Notes under the pieces: generated by a model
What the model was told of the DNA's origin: nothing
Seen by the model: the letters and a program-made list of their open reading frames with translations, nothing else
The model's database searches: none
Position numbers and translations under genes: made by a program
Shown here: positions 43,197 to 52,456 of the stretch, one piece after another
How the letters are laid out: each line of letters opens with the position of its first letter
How positions within the stretch are numbered: position 1 is the stretch's first letter
Assembly (NCBI GenBank): GCA_038397965.1
Contig: JARGFA010000007.1
Span: 4,931-68,930 of the forward strand
Source: Treponema sp038397965
Lineage (GTDB): Bacteria; Spirochaetota; Spirochaetia; Treponematales; Treponemataceae
Length of the DNA stretch: 64,000 nucleotides
Direction: 5' to 3'

Positions 43197-44285
43197 ATGC
43201 GGAAACTAGGTTTAAAAACAGTTATAGCATCGGCTGTGCTGGTATTAAGTGCCTTTTTTATCTGTTCTTGCAGTGAGGGCGGAAAAAAAACGGCAGCAAT
43301 GAAAGTCGGTATGGTAACCGATGCAGGTACGATTGATGATAAGTCGTTCAATCAAGGTACATGGGAGGGAATTGTCCGCGCACAAAAAGAATTGGGTGTT
43401 GAAATTAAGTATCTGAAACCCGTAGGAACAACCGAAGCCGACTATGTAAAAGAAATATCCAATTTGTATGATTCAGGATATAAGTTTATTATCTGCCCCG
43501 GATTTAAATTTGAAACCGCAGTATTTAAGAGTCAAACAAAATATCCCGACGCAAAATTTGTTATCATCGACGGTAATGCACACCCCGCCGATTCATGGGA
43601 TCCCCAAAACGGGCCTAATACAATCGGTATCAGCTTTGCAGAACATGAAGCGGGATTTGTCGCCGGCGCTGCAGCAGCCTTACAGCTGAAAGAAGGACGT
43701 TTCGGTTTTATCGGCGGCATGGAAATTCCGGCCGTTCAAAAATTCAACTGGGGCTGGCAGCAGGGTATACTCTATGCCAACGAAAACCTGGGTACAAATA
43801 TTGAAATTCATCCCGAAGATTTTGTATATCAGGGAACCTTCAGTGATATTCCAGCGGGACAGCAGATTGCAGCTTCAATGTTCGACCGCGGCATTACCTG
43901 TATCAATGCAGCAGCCGGCGGTGTCGGAGTAGGCGTAATTAATGAAACAAAAGCACGCTGTCAAGTTGGGAAAAATGTATGGGTAGTCGGCGTCGATGTT
44001 AATCAGTATAATGAAGGACTGCTGCCCGATGGAAAGTCAGTTGTTCTTACTTCTGCAATGAAGTACTTGAATGAAGCAGCGTTTGATATGATAAAAGCTA
44101 ATTTGGAAGGTACGTTTGAAGGTGGCCGTTCGCTAATGCTTACTGCAAAAGATAATGCTGTCGGTATTCCCGCTGAAAATCCCAACCTGGATCCTGAAGT
44201 ACAAAAGAAGGTTGATGAAATCTATCAGAGCATCAAAGCAGGTACGATTGTTGTATCCGACAGTCAAGGAAACTTGTTCCGTTAA
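43197..44285 (+). CDS. pnrA: Purine nucleoside-binding lipoprotein (PnrA/TmpC, BMP family)
   Basis: 362 residues. Signal peptide with lipobox FICSC near residue 23, then the basic-membrane-protein fold: KVGMVTDAGTIDDKSFNQGT WEG, DSGYKFIICPGFKFETAVF, FAEHEAGFVAGAAAALQ, GFIGGMEIPAVQKFNWGWQQ G, and VVGVDVNQYNEGLLPDGKSV VLTSAMK. In T. pallidum the homologue TmpC (TP0319) is a high-affinity purine nucleoside receptor. It is followed by terminators and then the ATPase and two permeases, so receptor is probably made in excess over transporter. Confidence 0.94.
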   Translation: MRKLGLKTVIASAVLVLSAFFICSCSEGGKKTAAMKVGMVTDAGTIDDKSFNQGTWEGIVRAQKELGVEIKYLKPVGTTEADYVKEISNLYDSGYKFIICPGFKFETAVFKSQTKYPDAKFVIIDGNAHPADSWDPQNGPNTIGISFAEHEAGFVAGAAAALQLKEGRFGFIGGMEIPAVQKFNWGWQQGILYANENLGTNIEIHPEDFVYQGTFSDIPAGQQIAASMFDRGITCINAAAGGVGVGVINETKARCQVGKNVWVVGVDVNQYNEGLLPDGKSVVLTSAMKYLNEAAFDMIKANLEGTFEGGRSLMLTAKDNAVGIPAENPNLDPEVQKKVDEIYQSIKAGTIVVSDSQGNLFR

Positions 44286-44309
44286 TCCCCTGCTCAGGTG
44301 ATTGTTGTG

Positions 44310-44391
44310 AATCCGAGGTCGTAACTGTTTACACCTCGGATTTTATTTATTAGGGCGCCTCGGTAACAGACCTGTCTGCGGTTTGTTACCG
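44310..44391 (+). terminator. Tandem hairpins between pnrA and the ABC ATPase gene
   Basis: First: AATCCGAGGT (44310-) pairs with ACCTCGGATT (to 44342) and is followed by TTATTTAT, a good terminator. Second: CGGTAACA (44361-44368) pairs with TGTTACCG (44384-44391). Partial termination here would let the binding protein outnumber the permease complex. Confidence 0.75.
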
Positions 44392-44430
44392 GTTTGTCTT
44401 GTTTTATAATCAAAAAAAGGAAGGTTTGGT

Positions 44431-45960
44431 CTGTCTGAACACTATGCTATAGAGATGCGCCATATCCGCAAAGAATTTCCCGGTATTATCGCGAACGATG
44501 ATATTACATTACAAGTGCGGAAGGGGGAAATTCATGCAATTCTCGGTGAAAACGGCGCAGGAAAATCCACCCTCATGAGTATCCTTTTCGGCCTGCACCG
44601 TCCCGATGCGGGAGAAATTCTCGTAAACGGAAAACAGGTTTCTATTAATAATCCTAACGATGCGAATGAACTGGGAATCGGTATGGTTCATCAGCATTTT
44701 CAGTTGGTACATAACTTTACCGTTACGGAAAATATCATCCTCGGCCGTGAAGACGGATTCTTTTTAGATATCCGGAAAGCCGAAAAAAAGATTAAAGATT
44801 TAAGTACCCGCTACGGATTGCAGATTGATCCTAATGCGCGGATCATGGATATTACGGTTGGAATGCAGCAGCGGGTTGAAATTCTCAAAATGTTATACCG
44901 CGATGCGGAAATTCTTATTTTTGATGAGCCGACTGCCGTATTAACTCCGCAGGAAATTGAAGAACTGATCCAAATTATGAAAAATTTGGTAAACGAAGGT
45001 AAATCAATTATCCTTATTACCCACAAATTACAGGAAATAAAAGATGTGGCTGACCGCTGTACGATCATCCGCCGCGGTAAATTTATTGATGTCATTGATG
45101 TTGCTTCAACTTCAAAAAATGAAATGGCCGCGAAAATGGTCGGCCGCCCGGTTGAATTTAAAGTACAAAAAGCCCCGTCAAATCCGGGAGAAACGGTACT
45201 TGATATACAGCACTTAAAAGTTATGGGTGCAAAAAAAGTGCCTGCTGTGAATGATTTTTCCTTGCAAGTGCGCAAAGGAGAAATTGTCGGTATTGCGGGG
45301 GTTGACGGAAACGGGCAAAGCGAGCTGGTTCATGCCCTCTCCGGTTTACTACCTATTCTTGAAGGCTCCATTATCCTATGCGGTAAGGATATTACTAAAA
45401 CTTCCATCCGGGAGCGCAGTGAATCGGGAATGGGACTGGTGCCCGAAGACCGGCAAAAGCACGGGCTTGTGCTGCAATATACTATTGCAGAAAACATGAT
45501 TATAAAATCGTACTATAAAAATGTTTTCCAAAAACACGGGTTTTTGCACAAAAATAAGATGTTTGCTTTTGCCGGTGATATTACTAAGCAGTTCGATGTA
45601 CGTTCAGGAGAAGGCGTCTACTCTGCTGCACGGAATTTAAGCGGCGGAAATCAGCAAAAAGCGATTTTAGGACGAGAAATAGCCTTAGATCCCGAATTGC
45701 TGATCGCGGTGCAGCCCACCCGTGGCTTGGATGTCGGTGCAATAGAATCCATTCATAAAGAGCTTGTAAAGCACCGTGACCGGGGCCGTGCCGTATTACT
45801 CATATCTTTTGAACTGGATGAAATTTTTAATTTATCTGACCGTATTGCCGTTATGCACCGCGGTGCTTTAACCGGTATTGTCCGCCCTGAAGAAACAAGC
45901 GTTGAAGAAGTAGGACTGATGATGGCCGGTGTTGAACAGAAACAAGGAGGCCGCCCGTGA
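44431..45960 (+). CDS. Nucleoside ABC transporter ATPase, duplicated NBD; probable CTG start
   Basis: About 509 residues. Two ABC domains as in sugar/nucleoside importers (RbsA/NupA type): Walker A GENGAGKSTLMS and Walker B ILIFDEPTAVLTPQE in the first, a modified GVDGNGQSELVHALSG and ARNLSGGNQQKAILGREIAL in the second. The first ATG (44455) has no ribosome site, while AAGGAAGG (44417-44424) sits six bases before CTG 44431, giving M-SEHYAIEMRHIRKEFPGII, an N-terminus of normal family length. Works with the two downstream permeases and PnrA. The permease gene overlaps by ATGA. Confidence 0.9.
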   Translation: MSEHYAIEMRHIRKEFPGIIANDDITLQVRKGEIHAILGENGAGKSTLMSILFGLHRPDAGEILVNGKQVSINNPNDANELGIGMVHQHFQLVHNFTVTENIILGREDGFFLDIRKAEKKIKDLSTRYGLQIDPNARIMDITVGMQQRVEILKMLYRDAEILIFDEPTAVLTPQEIEELIQIMKNLVNEGKSIILITHKLQEIKDVADRCTIIRRGKFIDVIDVASTSKNEMAAKMVGRPVEFKVQKAPSNPGETVLDIQHLKVMGAKKVPAVNDFSLQVRKGEIVGIAGVDGNGQSELVHALSGLLPILEGSIILCGKDITKTSIRERSESGMGLVPEDRQKHGLVLQYTIAENMIIKSYYKNVFQKHGFLHKNKMFAFAGDITKQFDVRSGEGVYSAARNLSGGNQQKAILGREIALDPELLIAVQPTRGLDVGAIESIHKELVKHRDRGRAVLLISFELDEIFNLSDRIAVMHRGALTGIVRPEETSVEEVGLMMAGVEQKQGGRP

Positions 45961-47060
45961 TGACAAAAAGACGTACAGCGCTTTCGGAAAACACGCTCAT
46001 TATCAGCCTTTCTGCGGTACTGCTCGGCTTAATTGCGGGAGCAGTTTTGATTGTCTTTGTAGGTGAAAATCCGTTTACCGCCTTTGCCTATCTTTTCCGC
46101 GGCGGATTGATGAATATTGAGCGTATCGGGAATACCCTTGCTACTGCCACTACGCTGCTGTTAGTGGGGCTTTCCGTTTCCTTTGCCTTTAAAACCGGTC
46201 TCTTCAATATCGGCGGTGCCGGGCAAATGCTGATCGGAGGCTTATTCGGCAGTATGTTTGCACTCAGTGCAACCTCAATGCCGCGCCCGCTCTTTTTTAT
46301 CCTGCTGATCCTCATCGGTATTGCAGGAGGCGCTTTGTGGGGGCTGGTACCGGGCTTATTAAAAGCCTTGTTCAATGTGCATGAGGTTGTTTCAACCATT
46401 ATGATGAACTGGATTGCCTATTGGCTGGTGTTTTACATTATTCCGGGATACTGGAAGGCGGAATATCTGGAAACGGAAAGCCGTTCCATTGCCATAGACC
46501 GCTCCCTTCGTACTCCGTGGCTAACCGAACTGTTCAGCAGTGAATATGTCAACTACGGTATTTTTCTCGGGATTTTGGCAATGATCTTTTTAAAGATTGT
46601 ATTGGATAAAACAACACTCGGTTTTGAATTGAAAGCTGTCGGCTACAACCGGAATTGCGCCGAATATGCCGGCATCAAGGTTAATAGAAATATCGTCATC
46701 TCTATGATGATTGCAGGCGGCTTATCCGGCTTGGCAGGATTGACATACTATACCGGCTATTCACTCAATATGCAGATCGGTATTATGCCGGCACAAGGAT
46801 TTGACGGTATCGCAGTTTCGCTGCTCGGCGCAGGAACCCCGGTAGGCGTTGCACTTAGTTCGGTCTTTTTCGGTGTACTGCACGTCGGTAAAGGGTTTAT
46901 GAGCGCTAACACCCATGTTCCTCCTGAGATAGCCGATACGATTATTGCCGTTATTATCTATTTTACTGCAACAAGTCTGCTTTTTAAGCGGTTTTGGAAT
47001 ATGATTTCTAAAACAATCCGTACAAAACAGTCTGTTACAAATATAGTGGAGGAAGCGTAG
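45957..47060 (+). CDS. Nucleoside ABC transporter permease 1
   Basis: 367 residues, about eight to ten membrane helices, BPD_transp_2 family (as BmpA-linked permeases): FRGGLMNIERIGNTLATATT LLLVGLSVSFAFKTGLFNIG GAGQM is diagnostic, as is GFELKAVGYNRNCAEYAGIK VNRNIVISMMIAGGLSGLAG. Starts within the ATPase gene by ATGA and is followed after 3 bases by the second permease. Together with ATPase and PnrA it imports purine nucleosides (inference from the T. pallidum system). Confidence 0.92.
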   Translation: MMTKRRTALSENTLIISLSAVLLGLIAGAVLIVFVGENPFTAFAYLFRGGLMNIERIGNTLATATTLLLVGLSVSFAFKTGLFNIGGAGQMLIGGLFGSMFALSATSMPRPLFFILLILIGIAGGALWGLVPGLLKALFNVHEVVSTIMMNWIAYWLVFYIIPGYWKAEYLETESRSIAIDRSLRTPWLTELFSSEYVNYGIFLGILAMIFLKIVLDKTTLGFELKAVGYNRNCAEYAGIKVNRNIVISMMIAGGLSGLAGLTYYTGYSLNMQIGIMPAQGFDGIAVSLLGAGTPVGVALSSVFFGVLHVGKGFMSANTHVPPEIADTIIAVIIYFTATSLLFKRFWNMISKTIRTKQSVTNIVEEA

Positions 47061-47063
47061 CGT

Positions 47064-47996
47064 ATGTGGTATATTTTAACTCTTATTTTCCCCTATGTCA
47101 TAGCATACACTATTCCGCTGCTTGTAACCGCTCTCGGAGGGCTGTACAGTGAGCGGAGCGGTGTTACCAATCTCGGTCTTGAAGGGCTGATGCTCATCGG
47201 CAGTTTTTCTGCTGCCGTTGTCATCAATATGATTCAAAACACCTTGCCGGCTGCCATGGTAATCCCGATCGGGTTCTTGGTTGCCGTTATTGCGGGTATC
47301 TTATTTTCATTGCTCCATGCCTTTGCATCAATTACGCTCAAAGCGGATCAGGTTATCAGCGGTACTGCCATTAATATGCTTGCCGCTGCATTAACCATTT
47401 ATATTGCCCGTACCGTTACCGGATCGGGGAATGTCCGGGTTGCCAGCATTGTCCGGCAGGATATTCCGGTGCTTTCAAAAATTCCGGTACTCGGCCCCTT
47501 ATTTTTCTCGCAGGTGTACTGGAGTACCTGGCTTGTTTTGGCAATTCTCATTCTGTCATGGATACTGCTGTACAAAACATCCTTCGGGTTGCGCCTGAGA
47601 GCCTGCGGTGAACACCCGTCCGCCGTTGCAAGTGCCGGTATTAATGTACACCGGATGCGCTACTTTGCCGTCTGTGCAAGCGGCGCTCTCGCTGCTTTGG
47701 GAGGCGCTGTAATTCTGGTAACCTATTCGGGAGAATTTAACGGCAGTGTAGACGGACTCGGCTTTTTGGCTATTGCAGCACTGATTTTTGGTCAGTGGAA
47801 ACCCTTCGGTATTCTCGGTGCAACCTTCTTTTTCGGTTTTGCCCGCACGGTTGCAAACGTTTCTCAGGTTATTCCGGCATTAAGCGGTATACCGCCTGTG
47901 TGGCTGAAGATATTCCCCTACCTTATTACGCTAATTGCGTTGGTATTGTTCAGTAAAAACTCTGCAGCACCTAAGGCCAACGGCGAACCGTATTAA
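47064..47996 (+). CDS. Nucleoside ABC transporter permease 2
   Basis: 310 residues, BPD_transp_2 family, shorter partner of the preceding permease. PLLVTALGGLYSERSGVTNL GLEGLMLIG, ITLKADQVISGTAINMLAAA LT and FGLRLRACGEHPSAVASAGI NVHRMRYFAV are typical. Last gene of the unit; a strong hairpin terminator with T-run follows at 48035-48083. Confidence 0.92.
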   Translation: MWYILTLIFPYVIAYTIPLLVTALGGLYSERSGVTNLGLEGLMLIGSFSAAVVINMIQNTLPAAMVIPIGFLVAVIAGILFSLLHAFASITLKADQVISGTAINMLAAALTIYIARTVTGSGNVRVASIVRQDIPVLSKIPVLGPLFFSQVYWSTWLVLAILILSWILLYKTSFGLRLRACGEHPSAVASAGINVHRMRYFAVCASGALAALGGAVILVTYSGEFNGSVDGLGFLAIAALIFGQWKPFGILGATFFFGFARTVANVSQVIPALSGIPPVWLKIFPYLITLIALVLFSKNSAAPKANGEPY

Positions 47997-48034
47997 TTAT
48001 TAGTTAAGATAAAAAGAAAAACCGGGATACTTAG

Positions 48035-48083
48035 AAAGGGGGCTGCTCCAAAAGCTAGTTGCTTACGGAGCAGCCCCTTTTTC
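48035..48083. terminator. Bidirectional terminator
   Basis: AAAGGGGGCTGCTCC (48035-48049) pairs with GGAGCAGCCCCTTTTT (48067-48083 region); T-run on both strands. It serves the permease gene (+) and the M24 peptidase gene (-). Confidence 0.9.
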
Positions 48084-48092
48084 ATTCCTAGA

Positions 48093-49172
48093 TTATCCTA
48101 CAATACAAAGATCCTTTGTACACTTATTCAGATTTTCGCAGCCTGTTTCAGTAACGACTACTAAATCTTCAATGCGTACTCCAACTTCTCCGGGAATATA
48201 AATACCGGGTTCAATAGAAAATATCATACCGGGTTTTAATACCGCATTATTCACTGCGGAAACATCGCCGTACTCGTGACATTCTATCCCGATATTATGC
48301 CCTGTCCGGTGGGTAAAGTATTGGCCATAGCCTTTTTCGGTAATATAATCACGGCAGGCATTATCAACATCGGCAAAGGTAGCCCCCGGTTTAACTGCGG
48401 CTATTCCGCGCAGCTGTGCTTCCAGAACAATGCTATATACTTCACGTGCTTTTTCCGAAGGTTCGCCGTAAAAAACGGTACGAGTCATGTCGGAACAATA
48501 GCCGTCTTTAACACAACCGATATCCAAAATAACGCTATCTCCCTTCTTAGGCTTATCATCGCCATTCATGTGATGAGGATCTGCTGCATTTTTACCGTAA
48601 CCGATAATAGGGTCAAATGAGAAACCTTCCGTTGTGCCTAATTTTTTATAAATTTCGCCCAGTTTTGCCCCCATTTCCTTCTCAGAATATTCGTGGGATA
48701 CAAGACGCGCAAGTTTTCGCATGGCTGCATCATTCAGTACCGAAGCGGCACGCATTTTTTCAATTTCTTCAGCATCCTTTATCTGCCGGATAAGATCGAC
48801 ATGAGGAGAACCATTGATAAAATGCACACCTGAACGGAGTTCCATTAGGCGGATTAAGAACCGGCTCGGCCAGTTTTTATCGACACCGACAGTCCCGCTC
48901 TCGCTAATGTGGGAAGACATAATCTGAACTCCATCTTGGGTATCTTTCAGAATAATTTTTTCAACCCCCAAATCTTCTTCAATCGGAAAAAGTTCGTTGA
49001 TAAAGAGCTTATGCCGTCCGTCAGGATTGAGGAGCAGCACCAGCATCCGCTCACCGGGTAATATCCACCGCCCTGTCAAATAAAAAATACTGGCAGGATC
49101 GGAGATAATCAACTGTGATACCTCTTGACTCTTCATAGAATCAAGAATCTTTTGAACACGATTTTCTTTCAT
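48093..49172 (-). CDS. M24B metallopeptidase (Xaa-Pro aminopeptidase/prolidase family)
   Basis: 359 residues. A creatinase-like N-domain (1-120) leads a pita-bread catalytic domain with all five metal ligands: D in VILDIGCVKDGYCSDMTRTV (two Asp), H in FTHRTGHNIGIECHEYG, E in GMIFSIEPGIYIPGEVG and E in VRIEDLVVVTE. It removes N-terminal residues next to proline or splits X-Pro dipeptides, useful for a peptide fermenter. An AGGAGAAGGAAC ribosome-like stretch precedes the ATG at 49172. Next gene upstream, on the same strand 66 bases away, is an amino-acid permease. Confidence 0.92.
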   Translation of the reverse strand: MKENRVQKILDSMKSQEVSQLIISDPASIFYLTGRWILPGERMLVLLLNPDGRHKLFINELFPIEEDLGVEKIILKDTQDGVQIMSSHISESGTVGVDKNWPSRFLIRLMELRSGVHFINGSPHVDLIRQIKDAEEIEKMRAASVLNDAAMRKLARLVSHEYSEKEMGAKLGEIYKKLGTTEGFSFDPIIGYGKNAADPHHMNGDDKPKKGDSVILDIGCVKDGYCSDMTRTVFYGEPSEKAREVYSIVLEAQLRGIAAVKPGATFADVDNACRDYITEKGYGQYFTHRTGHNIGIECHEYGDVSAVNNAVLKPGMIFSIEPGIYIPGEVGVRIEDLVVVTETGCENLNKCTKDLCIVG

Positions 49173-49238
49173 ACTGTTCCTTCTCCTTTTATATGCGTGG
49201 TGGGATGTCCGAAAAGTCGGTTTTAGACACCCCTCTCT

Positions 49239-50636
49239 TTATTTTTGGGTTTTTTCATACCGTTTCCATAGTAATAAACCTGCATAGATGACCAGCACAG
49301 CACCGCCGATCATTTCAATTTCATAAATGATGTTTTCTTTTAATGTCGGCATAACAGGAGCGGCGGACATGACAATACCGAAAACCGTAACGGCAAGCAC
49401 AAGATAGGCAACGGCAATAGCCGTACCGTTATTCTTGGCCATCTGATAGGGACGGTTTTCATTCGGACGGGTTTTCCGCAGTTTTATATAGGCACCGAAA
49501 AGCAAAATGTAGGGAAACAGGGAGGTAAGCGCCGTCATGGTAACCAGCACATTGTAAATAACGTCAACAGAAGGCATAACTGAGGTAGCAACCATTAAAA
49601 CCGTTACCAAAGCCGCCTGAAACAGTACCGCATTTTGAGGAATGTTATGAGCGTTTACTTCGGTAATTTTTTGCGGGAATACTCCGGCTTCTACACTGCC
49701 GAACAACATCTTAATAGGAGATGCAATATACAAAATGATCGCTCCGAGGATGGAAACGGTAACGCCGAGAGCCAGCAGCTGCGTAAGCCAGGTACCGATA
49801 CCGAGGGAAAGGCCGGCTGCATTCAGGGCATCAAGAACGCCTTTTGACGCGGTGATTTTATCGGTAGGAAGAATTGACGTAATGGCAATAGAACCTAAGA
49901 CATAAAGCAGACCGACGATTGCAGCGGCGGTGATGATGGCGCGCGGGAAGTTTTTGTGCGGCTCGTCAATTTCGCTGATAAAATTCGCCGTTGTTTCGGC
50001 CCCCGCCATTCCAAACATAATAGCTGAAATTGCCACCATTGAATCGGTATTGAGTTTAGGAATCATATTTGTAACGGAATAAACGGAAGCGGCCGGCTGT
50101 CTTTTAAGTACCACAACGGTTACAAAGGCCATAACAATCAAAATAATCGTCGGTATGGTAGATCCTAATGCGCCGGTATTGGTAAATATTTTACCGAAAA
50201 TCATACCCTTGCAGCTTAAAAAGGAAAGTATCCAAAATACAACAATAGAGGTGGTCATAACCAGCACCTTGTTATCTGCAAGTGCGGGTTTTCCGATTGC
50301 ATAGGTAACATTGACCATCATAAAGGTCAAAAACGAAGAGTACCAGAAAATTTTTGCTGACCAGTTCAGCCACGAAACCATAAACCCGGTCTTTTTGCCG
50401 TACGCTTCTTTTACCCATTCATACAGTCCGCCGTCCTTAGGGTATGTTGCCGCCAATTCTGCACAAATAAGCGCGGAAGGGACAAAGAAAATAAACGAAA
50501 AGATAACCCACATCGGAATGGCGCCAAGGCCGAGACCGAAGTTCGCTGCGGTTGACTTTGCAATCCAGCGGATACCGTAAAGGGCTGATACGTTCATAAA
50601 AACGAGCGCCCAAAAGCCGATTTTTTTTGTCTGCAT
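49239..50636 (-). CDS. APC-family amino acid permease
   Basis: 465 residues with about twelve membrane helices. Begins KKIGFWALVFMNVSALYGIR WIAKSTAANFGLG; contains EWVKEAYGKKTGFMVSWLNW, GMAGAETTANFISEIDEPHK NFPRAI and TRPNENRPYQMAKNNGTA, matching the amino acid-polyamine-organocation superfamily (AA_permease_2; glutamate/GABA exchanger-like). The substrate cannot be told from sequence; uptake or exchange of amino acids is likely. It precedes the M24 peptidase gene, suggesting joint use of peptides. Confidence 0.85.
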   Translation of the reverse strand: MQTKKIGFWALVFMNVSALYGIRWIAKSTAANFGLGLGAIPMWVIFSFIFFVPSALICAELAATYPKDGGLYEWVKEAYGKKTGFMVSWLNWSAKIFWYSSFLTFMMVNVTYAIGKPALADNKVLVMTTSIVVFWILSFLSCKGMIFGKIFTNTGALGSTIPTIILIVMAFVTVVVLKRQPAASVYSVTNMIPKLNTDSMVAISAIMFGMAGAETTANFISEIDEPHKNFPRAIITAAAIVGLLYVLGSIAITSILPTDKITASKGVLDALNAAGLSLGIGTWLTQLLALGVTVSILGAIILYIASPIKMLFGSVEAGVFPQKITEVNAHNIPQNAVLFQAALVTVLMVATSVMPSVDVIYNVLVTMTALTSLFPYILLFGAYIKLRKTRPNENRPYQMAKNNGTAIAVAYLVLAVTVFGIVMSAAPVMPTLKENIIYEIEMIGGAVLVIYAGLLLWKRYEKTQK

Positions 50637-51041
50637 TTTTTTTCCTCGTACTGCAATAGTATTAAAAGATGCAACACATTAGCTCAGCGGAAGTTAGGTA
50701 ATCCCGTAAGAGTTAAAGAGTTCTAACATCCGATACAGTATAGTTCAATACAATTATGAAGTCAAGAAAAGTGCTTTGGTTTGCACGTTTGCAATATTGA
50801 AAAACCGCCGCCATGCTGCGCAATGTTCCGCATAAAAAAAATTTAGTTTTTCCAAATTATTTTTAGTTTTTTTTCTTGTGTTTTTTACTATTATATGTGA
50901 TACTTATGAAAGATGCCGGCGAGTTGCAAACCGCCGGGACTGTTTTAATCAAAGTATAAGTCATTTTGTCCGCAGGTACGGAGAGCGTACCCGATCATTA
51001 CTCCCTAGCTGCGTGCATTACGTCAACCGGAGGTTCAGCCT
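50637..51041 (+). promoter_or_regulatory. Upstream region and structured leader of ssnA
   Basis: A poor promoter candidate TTGTGT-17-GATACT lies near 50877-50905. Two hairpins follow in the presumed leader: CCGGCG ... CGCCGG (50916-50937, loop AGTTGCAAAC) and GGTACG-GAGAG-CGTACC (50975-50991). The start codon of ssnA has CGGAGG upstream. The two stems separated by a conserved-looking linker could be a riboswitch-like leader, but they match no class I know (not the purine-riboswitch core). 50637-50870 is AT-rich with no gene. Confidence 0.4.
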
Positions 51042-52367
51042 ATGTTATTAATCGGAAACGGTATGCTTATCACCCGCGATCCTGCTTCGCCTTTTATCGA
51101 AAACGGCTGTGTTTGCATTGAAGGCAGCCGCATTAAAGAGATAGGAACCGATGCAGCGCTCAGAGCAAAATACCCTGCTGCCGAATACATCGATGCTAAA
51201 AAACGCTGTATTATGCCTGCATTTATTAACGCACACCATCATATTTACAGCGCCTTTGCCCGCGGTATTGCACTGAAAAACTACAATCCGCAGAATTTTT
51301 TGGATATTTTAAAAGGTTTGTGGTGGCATCTTGACAATCATCTTTTAATGGAAGATACCAAATACAGCGCCTATACCACCCTGATCGACTGTATAAAAAA
51401 CGGTGTAACGACGGTTTTTGACCATCACGCAAGCTATGGACAGACGGAAGGAAGCCTGTTTGCCATTGCCGGTGTTGCGCAAGAACTTGGGCTGCGGGTC
51501 AACCTCTGCTACGAGGTATCCGATAGAAACGGTGAAGCAGCCATGAAACAGGCGGTTGCCGAAAATGCAGACTTTATCCGTGCCTGCAAAAAGAATAACA
51601 ACCCGATGCAGGCAGCGATGATGGGGCTTCATGCCGCCTTTACCCTGTCCGATAAGACCCTCGAATACTGTGCCTCTCAGCTGCCTGAGGATACCGGCTA
51701 TCACATTCACGTAGCGGAAGGTCTTTCCGATGTCTTCGATTCGGTACAAAAACACGGTAAACGTGTGGTACACCGCCTCTACGACTTCGGCATACTGGGA
51801 AACAAGACCTTCACCGTACACTGTATTCATATTAATCCCCAAGAAATGGAACTGTTAAAAGAAACCGGTACGATGGTGGTACACAATCCCGAATCGAATA
51901 TGGGAAATGCAGTCGGCTGCCCGCCCGTTTTGGAAATCTTCAAGCGCGGCATCCTGATCGGACTCGGCACGGACGGCTATACAAGCGACATGATAGAATC
52001 GTACAAGGTTGCCAACATCCTGCATAAGCACAATACCTGCGATGCCACCGCCGCATGGACGGAAATTCCTGAAATGCTCTTTACGAACAATGCAAAAATC
52101 GCTGCCCGTTATTTTGAACCGGAACTCGGCGTATTAAAAGCCGGGGCAAGTGCCGACGTAATTGTTACCGATTATAATCCGCTTACTCCCTTACACGGAG
52201 GAAATGCAAACGGCCACATCCTGTTCGGTATGAACGGACGCAGTGTTGTAACCACAGTGGCCGCAGGCAAGGTACTGATGAAAGACCGGGTTATTACGGT
52301 TGCCGATGAAGAAGCGGTCTTTGCCAAGGCACGGGAAGTCAGCGCCGATCTGTGGAAGCGGCTGTAA
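51042..52367 (+). CDS. ssnA: SsnA-type putative aminohydrolase
   Basis: 441 residues, amidohydrolase superfamily. Metal ligands: HHH in NAHHHIYSAFARG (near 66), His in YHIHVAEG (near 222), His in VHCIHI and Asp in GLGTDGYTSDM (near 311). GFMPAF-like CIMPAFINAHHHIYS and the terminal WKRL match the Se-dependent molybdenum-hydroxylase-linked SsnA family (TIGR03314). SsnA is thought to deaminate or hydrolyse a purine intermediate; the exact substrate is not established. It is 89 bases upstream of ygfK, same operon. Confidence 0.9.
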   Translation: MLLIGNGMLITRDPASPFIENGCVCIEGSRIKEIGTDAALRAKYPAAEYIDAKKRCIMPAFINAHHHIYSAFARGIALKNYNPQNFLDILKGLWWHLDNHLLMEDTKYSAYTTLIDCIKNGVTTVFDHHASYGQTEGSLFAIAGVAQELGLRVNLCYEVSDRNGEAAMKQAVAENADFIRACKKNNNPMQAAMMGLHAAFTLSDKTLEYCASQLPEDTGYHIHVAEGLSDVFDSVQKHGKRVVHRLYDFGILGNKTFTVHCIHINPQEMELLKETGTMVVHNPESNMGNAVGCPPVLEIFKRGILIGLGTDGYTSDMIESYKVANILHKHNTCDATAAWTEIPEMLFTNNAKIAARYFEPELGVLKAGASADVIVTDYNPLTPLHGGNANGHILFGMNGRSVVTTVAAGKVLMKDRVITVADEEAVFAKAREVSADLWKRL

Positions 52368-52456
52368 GAGGCTGTCCGGCACGGAAACCTTAACCGGCAG
52401 AGTATGCAAACCGCCGGTACCTTAACTAGCTTAAAACCGTATAGGAGAAATAGAGT

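Noticed and set aside
50637..51041. Purine riboswitch before ssnA
   Set aside because: The two-loop kissing core and junction motifs are not found.
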